56,298 bases of DNA, taken from the NCBI GenBank assembly GCA_002784145.1, contig PFKE01000061.1:1-56298 (forward strand). The letters run 5' to 3'. The translations under genes were made by a program, and so were the position numbers. Numbering within the stretch: position 1 is the first letter of the stretch; the number at the start of each line of letters is the position of its first letter. Source of the DNA: Flavobacteriaceae bacterium CG_4_10_14_3_um_filter_33_47 (lineage in GTDB: Bacteria > Bacteroidota > Bacteroidia > Flavobacteriales > Flavobacteriaceae). Shown piece after piece: positions 9,138-16,754 of this stretch. The notes beneath the pieces were generated by a model that ran no database searches, was not told the origin of the DNA, and saw only the letters and a program-made list of their open reading frames with translations.

Positions 9138-9831
9138 TTAAGTCCCAATTGTAGTCTTTATATTTGATGTTTGCGTTCTCTAAAATTTTAATATCTGAGT
9201 ACATATTTAAAAAGTTTATTAACGAACCCTTTTTTGTGAAATCTGAATCAAACCACTTAAATATTTTTGATAATTCCAAGCGGTCTTTTGTAATAGAATT
9301 TCTGTTGGAGTCACTTAAAAAATCTTTGGCCGCTTTGGTAAGTTGCGCCTCTAAATGTTTGGCGGTATAGGCTTCATTTAATAATTTTGGACAAGAGTAA
9401 GAAGCGCAAACAATGGCAAAATGAATTCTAGGTTCGTTCATTTTTCTTAGAATTTTATGCTCAATGTCTTCTAAATTATACTTTTGATTGCCTAGTTTCC
9501 ACAGGCGTTGTTCCCATGGGTTTTTAATGTCTTTAATGCTTTCAACGGGGTAATTTCGTATAATCAAATCTAGGGTTAGTGCATTGTAAGCGTTAATCCA
9601 ATAGGCTAATGTTTCGTTTTTAGACCATTGTTCATTTGGTATTGTTTTGGATAAATTTTCTAAAACAATGTTAAGGCTTTCTGGATTGTCTTTAATTTTT
9701 TTGTAATCAACATGGCCTTCATTTGAAACATGGTTTTTAAGAAAATTTGTCCATAAAGAATGGTCCACTTTTTGTGCAGAAACTGGAAAATACAAAATGG
9801 CGCATATAATAAAACTATAAATTTTTAACAT
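9130..9831 (-). CDS. DUF547 exported protein
   Basis: A 233-residue protein with a signal peptide (residues 1-19, ending PVSAQ) and a DUF547 domain: WINAYNALTLDLI and FAIVCASYSCPKL are hallmarks. The conserved cysteines in CASYSCP are compatible with a papain-like or metal/thiol-binding fold, but the family's activity is not established. It lies between arsM (18-base gap) and the transferase (8-base overlap), so it belongs to the arsenosugar operon. An exported protein in a cluster otherwise full of cytoplasmic enzymes hints at a periplasmic step, which is inference. Confidence 0.8.
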   Translation of the reverse strand: MLKIYSFIICAILYFPVSAQKVDHSLWTNFLKNHVSNEGHVDYKKIKDNPESLNIVLENLSKTIPNEQWSKNETLAYWINAYNALTLDLIIRNYPVESIKDIKNPWEQRLWKLGNQKYNLEDIEHKILRKMNEPRIHFAIVCASYSCPKLLNEAYTAKHLEAQLTKAAKDFLSDSNRNSITKDRLELSKIFKWFDSDFTKKGSLINFLNMYSDIKILENANIKYKDYNWDLND

Positions 9832-9849
9832 AACTTTTTTTTTTAAAAT

Positions 9850-10818
9850 TTAACAACATCCACCACCATCGTAGTGGTAGGTAGATTTACTTATAAAAAT
9901 ATCATCTCTTTTTAAACTAGTCAATGCGTTGGCGGTTTTATCACAAATGGCTAAAGGCTGGTTTTTTAGCAATACATGACCGGCCTTGTCATCAAAAAAA
10001 TGTTCTGTACCATAATAAATAGCTGCCTTGCCTGTAAAAACACATGGACCGTTTGTGGGCATTGGGTCTTTAATAGCCGCCACTTCAATAGATTCAATAT
10101 AAATTAATTCATCTGTTGGGTAGTGTTTAGGGTCTAGAATTCTATATGGTTTTCTAGCTCTGATTTCAATGGTTCCAAAACCTGCATCAGTAAGCATTTT
10201 TATATAGTCTGAAATAGGTAGACTGCCGCTTAAACAAAGCGCTCTTAACCTGTCGTCATTTCTCAAAGTATCATTCATAGGTTGCTCACAGGTTGGGTCG
10301 CTCATGACTAATTTTCCATGAGGCTTTAATACACGATACATTTCGGCAATGGCTTGTTTTAAATCGTCTGCTTTAAAAATATTAAACAGACAATTTTGTG
10401 CAGCCACGTCAATAGTATTATCTTCAACAGGAAGACTCATGGCGTCTCCTTTTTTTAACGCAACAAAGTCACTTTTAAACCAAGGGTTTAAGGCTTCGGC
10501 CTCGATGAAATTTTTACGAGATGCTTCAAGCATTTCATCAACCACATCAATGCCTATTACGCCATTTTTTTGGCGGTTAAAATATGCAAATTGCAATAAC
10601 TCCATACCACCACCAACACCAACATAGAGCATTTTTGGGTTGTTGGTTAAATCGCGTGCATGCACAGTGCTTCCACAGCCATAGTTCATTTCTTGCATGA
10701 TTTTAGGGATTTTTAAACCTGGCAATTCCCAAATAGGATTTGTAGTGCAGCACAATCCAACATCTGGCGTTAGTGCGGCTTCCTTATATACGTTATGGGT
10801 GGTTTCTAAATAGCTCAC
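9850..10818 (-). CDS. arsM: Arsenite S-adenosylmethionine methyltransferase of the arsenosugar cluster
   Basis: A 322-residue SAM-dependent methyltransferase. Motif I is YVGVGGGMELL at 65-75. Cysteines at 23/24, 48, 143 and 195 fall where ArsM enzymes hold the arsenic-binding residues; C143 and C195 are 52 apart, close to the 50 between C174 and C224 of the algal enzyme CmArsM. The NCLFN segment around C143 is typical. The protein ends in GGGCC, an extra C-terminal cysteine pair. ArsM makes methylarsenite and dimethylarsenite, the substrate for ArsS. It starts 2 bases after the PNP gene ends and the operon also encodes ArsS, which strongly supports the call. Confidence 0.88.
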   Translation of the reverse strand: MSYLETTHNVYKEAALTPDVGLCCTTNPIWELPGLKIPKIMQEMNYGCGSTVHARDLTNNPKMLYVGVGGGMELLQFAYFNRQKNGVIGIDVVDEMLEASRKNFIEAEALNPWFKSDFVALKKGDAMSLPVEDNTIDVAAQNCLFNIFKADDLKQAIAEMYRVLKPHGKLVMSDPTCEQPMNDTLRNDDRLRALCLSGSLPISDYIKMLTDAGFGTIEIRARKPYRILDPKHYPTDELIYIESIEVAAIKDPMPTNGPCVFTGKAAIYYGTEHFFDDKAGHVLLKNQPLAICDKTANALTSLKRDDIFISKSTYHYDGGGCC

Positions 10819-10820
10819 AG

Positions 10821-11633
10821 TTATAAGTTCTTAATTAATTCTTTGAATAAGGTAATCATATGCGGTTCTGCTTTTTCTGCCATGGCAATAATTTCATTAA
10901 TATCAATAGGCTTTAGGTTAGTTGGGTCGCATTCATCGGTTAAAACTGACACTGCCGCGGCCTTTAAGTTAAGATGGTTGGCCACGATAATTTCTGGAAC
11001 GGTACTCATGCCAACGGCATCTGCTCCAATGGTTTTTAACATTCTGTATTCTGCACGGGTTTCAAGTTGAGGGCCAACAACGCTGGCATAAACCCCTTCG
11101 TGTAAGGTAATGTTTTTGTTTTTTGCTATGGTTTTAAATTTTGAATTGATGTCTAAATTATAAGGTGCACTCATGTCTGTAAAGCGTTCACCCAAATGTT
11201 CAACGCCTTTAAATGCTAAAGGAGAACTTCCTTGTAAATTTATGTGGTCTTCAATGAGCATTAATTGACCTTTTTTGAAATTTAAATTAATGGCACCAGC
11301 TGCATTTGATACTAATAGTGTATGGATGCCTAATTTTTTCATAATGCGAACAGGATAGGTAACATCTTGTAACGAATAGCCCTCATAGACATGAAAACGC
11401 CCTTGCATGACGATTACTTTTTTGTTTTCCAAAATTCCGAAAATAAGTTTGCCTTTATGGAACTCTACCGTTGCTGTTGGAAAATTGGGGATATGATTGT
11501 AACTCACTTCATGAAGGATATTAATTTCATCGATTAATTGTCCTAGACCAGTACCTAAAATGATGCCAATCTCGGGGTTTTTAAATCCTTTTGAAATTAA
11601 ATATTCTGTGGTTTCTGTAATGTATTTAATCAT
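10821..11633 (-). CDS. Trimeric-type purine nucleoside phosphorylase, arsenosugar-associated
   Basis: A 270-residue class I PNP. Seen: phosphate-binding GTGLGQ near 27-32, GRFHVYEGY, VSNAAGAIN, GPQLETRAE (E191, equivalent to human E201) and GADAVGMSTVPE (M209, equivalent to human M219). In SVLTDEC the residue aligned with human Asn243, which recognises the 6-oxo group of guanine and hypoxanthine, is Asp233; Asp there favours 6-aminopurines in engineered human PNP and in MTA phosphorylase. This fits phosphorolysis of an adenosine-like substrate, such as the dimethylarsinoyl-adenosine made by ArsS. It overlaps the CofC-like gene by 8 bases and abuts arsM. A housekeeping purine salvage role is not excluded. 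Confidence 0.87.
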   Translation of the reverse strand: MIKYITETTEYLISKGFKNPEIGIILGTGLGQLIDEINILHEVSYNHIPNFPTATVEFHKGKLIFGILENKKVIVMQGRFHVYEGYSLQDVTYPVRIMKKLGIHTLLVSNAAGAINLNFKKGQLMLIEDHINLQGSSPLAFKGVEHLGERFTDMSAPYNLDINSKFKTIAKNKNITLHEGVYASVVGPQLETRAEYRMLKTIGADAVGMSTVPEIIVANHLNLKAAAVSVLTDECDPTNLKPIDINEIIAMAEKAEPHMITLFKELIKNL

Positions 11634-12303
11634 TGGTAATATAAAATTTTTTTAGCTGTTGATAAGATTGAATATCTTCAAAAGTATCAATATCGTTTAA
11701 TGCTTCAAGAAGCACAAAGGTACAATTTTGTATGTCATTTAGGGTGTCTTTTAACACGGTTGATGTTCCCCAAGCTTTATTTTTAAAAATATTTGGTTGA
11801 AGTTTTTTCATACCAAACAAATAGTAACCACCATCTTTTGCTGGGCCAATAACAAGATCATGTTCCTGTAATAGTTTAAAAGCATTATCGATATGAGTTG
11901 TTTTAAGATCTAATAAATCGCTTCCAATAATAACCACTTTTTCATAACCTAAAGCAAATAATTCTGTAAAGGCATGTTCCATGCGTTCGCCCAAATCTGA
12001 GCCTTGTTGCATTTTTTTTCTGAAAACCTCAGAATTCCAAAGGTCATTTTCTATAATATTTTCAGAATAGAAAACAAACTTATCGGCTGTTGATTTTTTT
12101 GATATTTGGGCCGTATGCGAAAGTAAATGCATATATATTCCTAAAGCGGCCTGGTTTCCAATGGTCTTTGCTAACCGCGTTTTGCATTTTCCTAATTCAG
12201 GATTTCTGGTAAAGATAATAAGGGCGTTTTTTGAAGTTGGAACATAAAAATTAGTTGCCAAATTATTAATAGACTCAGAATCTTTAGTGGTAAATAATCC
12301 CAT
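11626..12303 (-). CDS. TIGR04282-type (CofC-like) transferase of the arsenosugar cluster
   Basis: A 225-residue nucleotidyl/glycosyltransferase-fold protein of the group called transferase 1, rSAM/selenodomain-associated. Motifs are IIFTRNPELGKCKTRLA near 29-45, the KTR loop typical of CofC-like nucleotidyltransferases, and VIIGSDLLDL followed by LVIGPAKDGGYYLFG, a signature of the group. It ends inside the PNP gene (8-base overlap) and begins 3 bases after the rhodanese gene. A plausible task is activating or transferring the sugar phosphate left after base removal, but this is inferred from context. Confidence 0.85.
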   Translation of the reverse strand: MGLFTTKDSESINNLATNFYVPTSKNALIIFTRNPELGKCKTRLAKTIGNQAALGIYMHLLSHTAQISKKSTADKFVFYSENIIENDLWNSEVFRKKMQQGSDLGERMEHAFTELFALGYEKVVIIGSDLLDLKTTHIDNAFKLLQEHDLVIGPAKDGGYYLFGMKKLQPNIFKNKAWGTSTVLKDTLNDIQNCTFVLLEALNDIDTFEDIQSYQQLKKFYITND

Positions 12304-12306
12304 GGT

Positions 12307-12798
12307 TTAATAAACTTTATTGCCTTTTATTAACCATTTACCCCAAAATTTTGAATATACATGGATATTTTGAGTTTCTTTTTCTTCAGTATTATAAACT
12401 GGAAAATCATGGTTTTTCCATTCAAAAATGCCACCATGAAGATTAAAAACATTGGAGTACCCAGCTTTTTTTAGTTGATAAGCTATTTTTTCAGATCTAA
12501 TTCCAATTGAACAATACACGACAATTTTCGAGGTTTTATTTGGAATGTTTTTATAAACCGAATCTATCGAGAAATGATCGAAACCAATCCATTGTGCATT
12601 TTTTAAATGACTGGTTTTAAATTCATTCTCCTCTCTAGCATCTAAGATATAAGTATGGGTTTTTGGTAAAGCCAATTCTTCTGCCTTTATATATGGGATG
12701 TTTTTTTTATTGTGCTGGCTTAACAATTCTGAAATGGTTTCTTGAGCGTTACCCATGAATGAAAAAAAAAGTGCGAATATTAAAATTCTAAATTTCAT
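12307..12798 (-). CDS. Exported single-domain rhodanese-like protein
   Basis: A 163-residue protein with an N-terminal signal peptide (1-18, ending MGNAQ) and one rhodanese domain. The active-site loop is CSIGIRS with catalytic C96, and LDAREENEF and LHGGIFEW are the usual flanking motifs, so it should be a competent persulfide carrier rather than an inactive homologue. It sits 3 bases before the CofC-like gene in the arsenosugar operon and 85 bases after arsS. A periplasmic sulfur-transfer step, for instance towards thio-arsenicals, is possible but not shown. Confidence 0.82.
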   Translation of the reverse strand: MKFRILIFALFFSFMGNAQETISELLSQHNKKNIPYIKAEELALPKTHTYILDAREENEFKTSHLKNAQWIGFDHFSIDSVYKNIPNKTSKIVVYCSIGIRSEKIAYQLKKAGYSNVFNLHGGIFEWKNHDFPVYNTEEKETQNIHVYSKFWGKWLIKGNKVY

Positions 12799-12883
12799 TT
12801 GTTAATAAATCTTGTTTTAAGGCTTAAATGCAATCCTGGTTTTAACTATGTTGGTTTGGGATTTATAAATGTTAGTCCACAAA

Positions 12884-13939
12884 TTATGCCAAAGTTCCTT
12901 GACAACTACTGCCTGAGCCAGCTGTACAGCCATAGCAATGCTGCGAGATTACAATGTTTCTATTAAAAAGTAAATCTTCATTATATTCTGAAATATGCTT
13001 TATTTTACTATTAATAGGTAATTCAAGCATTTGATTAAAGTCACAATCGTATAAATTACCATCCCAACTAACAGAAAGGGTATTGGTACACATCACATTT
13101 TTAACGGCTGTTGGGTTATAAGCTTCTACCAAGGAATACATGTAATCTTCATAATTATCTGAAGCGATTAAATAATCTAAAAACCGGCTTATTGGCAAAT
13201 TGGTAATCGCAAATAAATGATGAAAATGGATATTAAAATCTTCAAACAAAGCTTTTTTGAAATCTTTCTCTAATGAAGCTTGATTTCCAGGTAAAAAGGC
13301 TCCCGAAGGATTGTAAACTAAATCCAAGCGTAAGTCACTTTCAGGTATTCCATAACCAATGCTATTAAGTTCTTTTAGGGCTTCAATAGATTGATTAAAA
13401 ACACCAAAGCCTCTTTGTTTGTCTGTTTTTCCGCGTGTCCAATGAGGCATTGATGACACTACATGAATATTATGTGATTTAAAAAATGCAGGTAAATCTG
13501 AAAATTTTTTATTGGATTTTATAATAGTTAAGTTTGACCGAACGATAAAATCTTTAACACCAATTTTGGATGCTTCATCTACAAACCAACGAAAATTTGG
13601 GTTCATTTCTGGTGCGCCCCCAGTTAAATCTAAAGTATGTGCTCCTGTTTTTTTTATAACTTCCAAACATTGCAACATGGTTTCTTTGGTCATAATTTCC
13701 TTTCGGTCAGGTCCAGCATCTACATGGCAATGTTCGCATACTTGGTTGCACATATAGCCAACATTTATTTGAAGTATTTCTAATTTTTTAGCTTTTAAAG
13801 GAAATTGATTGGTTTCTGCAATTTTTTTTGAAAATATGGGTAAATCGCCGTTTTTAAAGATGCCATTTGATAGTATTTCAAGCTGTCTTTTGCTATATGC
13901 TAATTCGCTTTCGCGTTTGTGTAATGATTTTGTTATCAA
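12884..13939 (-). CDS. arsS: Arsenosugar biosynthesis radical SAM/Cys-rich protein ArsS
   Basis: A 351-residue radical SAM enzyme. The 4Fe-4S cluster motif is CNQVCEHC (C64, C68, C71), with GGAPE as the SAM-binding motif. The C-terminal Cys-rich tail CYGCTAGSGSSC (C335, C338, C346) defines the radical SAM/Cys-rich (TIGR04167) family; in some organisms this tail holds selenocysteine, but all codons here are TGT or TGC. In Synechocystis the enzyme transfers the 5'-deoxyadenosyl group of SAM to dimethylarsenite, giving 5'-deoxy-5'-dimethylarsinoyl-adenosine. It is second in the operon, 51 bases after the AhpD-like gene, and arsM lies downstream. Length is normal. Confidence 0.92.
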   Translation of the reverse strand: MITKSLHKRESELAYSKRQLEILSNGIFKNGDLPIFSKKIAETNQFPLKAKKLEILQINVGYMCNQVCEHCHVDAGPDRKEIMTKETMLQCLEVIKKTGAHTLDLTGGAPEMNPNFRWFVDEASKIGVKDFIVRSNLTIIKSNKKFSDLPAFFKSHNIHVVSSMPHWTRGKTDKQRGFGVFNQSIEALKELNSIGYGIPESDLRLDLVYNPSGAFLPGNQASLEKDFKKALFEDFNIHFHHLFAITNLPISRFLDYLIASDNYEDYMYSLVEAYNPTAVKNVMCTNTLSVSWDGNLYDCDFNQMLELPINSKIKHISEYNEDLLFNRNIVISQHCYGCTAGSGSSCQGTLA

Positions 13940-13990
13940 TGATAAAAATGATTAAAAATGTTTTTGTTAAGACGTTTAAAACAATAAACC

Positions 13991-14326
13991 TTACATGTCA
14001 AGCTTATTAACTTTATTCATCATTTGTACACCATGTACTAATGAAGCACCACCACGAATGGCTGCAGCAACATGAAGTGCTTCCATCATTTCTTCTTTAG
14101 TGATTCCTCGTTGTAAACCATCGCCCGTATAAGCGTCAATACAATAAGGGCATTGAATGGTATGGGCTACTGCCAAAGCAATCAAAGATTTTTCACGTTC
14201 TGTTAAAGCGCCTTCTTCAAACACTTTGCTGTAATAATCAAAGAATTTTTTACCCAATTCTTCATTCCAATCAGATATTTTTCCAAATTTTTTAAGGTCT
14301 GCCGGATCGTAATAAGTTTTTTGCAT
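13991..14326 (-). CDS. AhpD/carboxymuconolactone decarboxylase-like protein of the arsenosugar cluster
   Basis: A 111-residue AhpD-like protein. The redox motif CPYC (C59 and C62) with upstream H55 and the segment EREKSLIALAVAH is characteristic of alkylhydroperoxidase-like CMD proteins. In other genomes the homologue is annotated as arsenosugar biosynthesis-associated peroxidase-like protein because of its constant place near arsS. It is the first gene of the minus-strand operon, so its upstream region (14327 onward) should hold the operon promoter; a near-match TTATTTTG is present there. A likely role is a thiol-dependent redox step or protection against arsenical stress. Confidence 0.85.
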   Translation of the reverse strand: MQKTYYDPADLKKFGKISDWNEELGKKFFDYYSKVFEEGALTEREKSLIALAVAHTIQCPYCIDAYTGDGLQRGITKEEMMEALHVAAAIRGGASLVHGVQMMNKVNKLDM

Positions 14327-14485
14327 GGAGATTATTTTTTAAGAACACTATAAAATTATTCAAAATAAGTCGAATAGGACACTTGCACCTAACAAAAGTT
14401 TGAAGATAGAGAAAAACTCTTTTTTAGTTTGTCTTGTATCTGTCTCTTTTTAAGTTAACTATCATTTTATTCAACACTTTTTAAA

Positions 14486-14517
14486 CAAAAAAACCCGAAC
14501 TTTAAGTTCGGGTTTTA
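14486..14517 (-). terminator. Rho-independent terminator of tRNA-Phe
   Basis: Directly after the encoded CCA of the tRNA, the minus strand forms the hairpin AACCCGAAC/GTTCGGGTT with a 5-base loop, followed by a run of Ts. It lies between the convergent end of the tRNA transcript and the arsenosugar operon start. Confidence 0.85.
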
Positions 14518-14593
14518 TGGTGGTGCCTCCAGGAATCGAACCAGGGACACAAGGATTTTCAGTCCTTTGCTCTACCAACTGAGCTAAGGCACC
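14518..14593 (-). tRNA. tRNA-Phe (GAA)
   Basis: On the minus strand the gene begins GGTGCCT and ends AGGCACC, giving a perfect 7-bp acceptor stem, discriminator A and an encoded CCA. The D-arm (GCTC...GAGC), the anticodon loop CTGAAAA with anticodon GAA, and the T-loop GGTTCGATTCC are all present. A promoter lies upstream and a terminator downstream, so it is a single-gene transcript divergent from coaX. Confidence 0.97.
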
Positions 14594-14614
14594 AGCTCGC
14601 TTTTAATGCGGATG

Positions 14615-14647
14615 CAAATATATATTCATTTTTATTATCCGCCAAAA
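14615..14647 (-). promoter_or_regulatory. Promoter of tRNA-Phe
   Basis: The minus strand has TTTTG at 14647-14643 and TATATTTG at 14622-14615, separated by 20 bases: a near-ideal Bacteroidetes promoter (TTTG / TAnnTTTG). It sits 21 bases upstream of the tRNA 5' end. Confidence 0.75.
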
Positions 14648-14696
14648 GAAAAATTATAAAAAATGGTTTTGTAAATTTACACTTTTTAAAATACCT

Positions 14697-15428
14697 ATGA
14701 ATTTAGTCATTGATGTTGGTAATTCTTTAGTTAAACTTGCTGTTTTTGAGGGTAATAACTTATTGGTCAAGAAAAACATAAAATTAGATTTTTTATTAAA
14801 ACATATTGATTTATTAAGAAAGGAATACAAATATATAGGTAAGGTTATTATCTCATCGGTTGTTAAACTAAAAGACAAAGACATGGTTTATATAAAAAGC
14901 TTTTTTTGCTTGGTAGTATTGGATAAATCAACCAATCTACCATTTAAAAACTGTTATAAAACCCCTGAAACTTTAGGAATGGATAGGGTTGCGTTGGTTA
15001 GTGCTTCGGTTCAAAAATATCCATATAACAACACGCTCATTATAGATGCGGGTACTTGTATAACCTATGATTTTGTTACCAATAAAAACGAATATTTAGG
15101 GGGTGCTATTTCACCAGGCATTCGAATGAGATATCAATCATTAAATAAATTAACAGCCAAATTACCATTGCTAGAGACTGAGTTGCCAAAAGACATCATT
15201 GGTAATTCTACCAAAAATTCAATTCATTCTGGTGTTATATTCGGTGTTTTAAAGGAAATAGAGGGTATAATTGAAGTATATGTATCAAAATATAAAGATT
15301 TAACAGTTATTTTAACAGGTGGAGATGCTAATTTCTTGTCTAAACAATTAAAAAGTAGCATATTTGCCAACTCTAATTTTCTTTTAGAAGGATTAAACTT
15401 TATTTTGCAATTCAATTCAAACGAATGA
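14697..15428 (+). CDS. coaX: Type III pantothenate kinase
   Basis: A 243-residue ASKHA-fold kinase that phosphorylates pantothenate, the first step of coenzyme A synthesis. The phosphate-binding DVGNS at 6-10 and IDAGTCITYDF around 120 are the defining motifs, followed by GGAISPGIRMR and LTGGDA. Length is typical. Its stop overlaps the start of the next gene by 4 bases, so it heads a plus-strand run of envelope genes. The start at ATG 14697 puts the phosphate motif right at the N terminus as expected. Confidence 0.93.
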   Translation: MNLVIDVGNSLVKLAVFEGNNLLVKKNIKLDFLLKHIDLLRKEYKYIGKVIISSVVKLKDKDMVYIKSFFCLVVLDKSTNLPFKNCYKTPETLGMDRVALVSASVQKYPYNNTLIIDAGTCITYDFVTNKNEYLGGAISPGIRMRYQSLNKLTAKLPLLETELPKDIIGNSTKNSIHSGVIFGVLKEIEGIIEVYVSKYKDLTVILTGGDANFLSKQLKSSIFANSNFLLEGLNFILQFNSNE

Positions 15429-16735
15429 TTAAAAAACTTGTATTAGTTTTTGTGGCCTTTATAACAATTCAAAGTTATGCTCAACAAGGAACAGCTTCAC
15501 CTTATTCTTTTTATGGTATTGGAAGTCTTAAATTTAAAGGAACCGCTGAAAATAGGAGTATGGGCGGATTAAGTATTTATACAGACAGTATTCACATAAA
15601 CTTAAGAAATCCTGCATCGAACGCTACTGAAAACTTAGCTTCAATTGGTTTTAATGGAGAAAGTAGACCCGTAAAATTTACCGTAGGAGGAAGTCAGTCA
15701 ACGTTAAATTTAAAAAGCAATACAAGCAGTGATAATGCAACTTCAACAACATTTGATTACTTAGCCATTTCAATCCCCATGGGAAAGTTTGGTATGGGCT
15801 TAAGTTTATTGCCTCAAACCTCTGTTGGCTATAAACTTGAAAATACCGATACCGATGGTAATTTAATTAATAGATTTAGAGGTGAAGGTGGCTTAAATAA
15901 AGTAAACCTTTCTTTAGGATATTATTTAACCAAAGGCTTGAGCGTTGGTATAGATGCAAATTATAATTTTGGGAACATAAAAAATAGCATCATAGAATTT
16001 TCTTATGATACCGATGGTGTTATTTTGCAATTTCAATCCAAAGAAAGTAATAGATCTGATTTAAGTGGGCTAAGCCTAAATTTTGGTTTGTCTTACAAAG
16101 CTAAAGTTAACAAACATGAATTTGTATCTGGATTTACTTTTACACCAGAAAGTAGTGTGTCATCTAATAACGAAAGAATTATTTCAACCATTATCATTAA
16201 CACTGCAACAGGTACGGAAGCCGATATAAATTCTTTTGAATCCGATTTAGAATCACAAGGTCTTAAGAAAACAGACCTTACTTTACCATCAAAAATTTCT
16301 TTTGGAGTTGGTTTTGGTCAACCAAGGGTGTGGTTTGTTGGTGCTGAATATACCTTAGAAAACACGAGCAGGTTCTTCAATCCTTTATACAGTAGCTTAA
16401 CTATAAAATATGAAGATGCTTCAAATATTTCTCTCGGTGGGTTTTACATACCACAATATAACTCTTATACAAGTTACTTAAAACGTGTGGTTTACAGAGC
16501 AGGAATACATTATGAAAAATCTGGACTCAACATAAATAATGAATCTATAAACGAGTTTGGCATATCTTTTGGTTTAGGTTTGCCCGTAGGAGATGTGTTC
16601 TCTAACGCTAATTTAGGTTTTGAAATTGGAAAACGTGGAACAACAAACAATAATTTAATTCAAGAGAATTTTGTTAATTTTCAATTAAGCTTATCTTTGA
16701 ACGATAGATGGTTCCAAAAAAGGAAATATGACTAA
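15425..16735 (+). CDS. Outer-membrane beta-barrel-like protein
   Basis: A 436-residue exported protein with a signal peptide ending at AQQ (about residue 20). SPYSFYGIGSLKFKG and RSMGGLSI near the N terminus, alternating hydrophobic strands, and a C terminus ending FQLSLSLNDRWFQKRKYD are typical of Bacteroidota outer-membrane barrels, distantly like FadL/OMPP1-type proteins. No specific ligand can be named. It overlaps coaX by 4 bases and runs into the TPR gene. The position upstream of lptC suggests an envelope role. Confidence 0.7.
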   Translation: MIKKLVLVFVAFITIQSYAQQGTASPYSFYGIGSLKFKGTAENRSMGGLSIYTDSIHINLRNPASNATENLASIGFNGESRPVKFTVGGSQSTLNLKSNTSSDNATSTTFDYLAISIPMGKFGMGLSLLPQTSVGYKLENTDTDGNLINRFRGEGGLNKVNLSLGYYLTKGLSVGIDANYNFGNIKNSIIEFSYDTDGVILQFQSKESNRSDLSGLSLNFGLSYKAKVNKHEFVSGFTFTPESSVSSNNERIISTIIINTATGTEADINSFESDLESQGLKKTDLTLPSKISFGVGFGQPRVWFVGAEYTLENTSRFFNPLYSSLTIKYEDASNISLGGFYIPQYNSYTSYLKRVVYRAGIHYEKSGLNINNESINEFGISFGLGLPVGDVFSNANLGFEIGKRGTTNNNLIQENFVNFQLSLSLNDRWFQKRKYD

Positions 16736-16754
16736 CAAACGTAAAATTTTTATC

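Noticed and set aside
8767-9141. Plus-strand open frame of 124 codons inside the GT2 transferase gene
   Set aside because: Antisense to a gene with clear GT2 motifs; no recognizable protein features.
12884-12950. Selenocysteine in the Cys-rich tail of ArsS
   Set aside because: All tail cysteines are encoded by TGT or TGC and the frame ends with a normal TAA.
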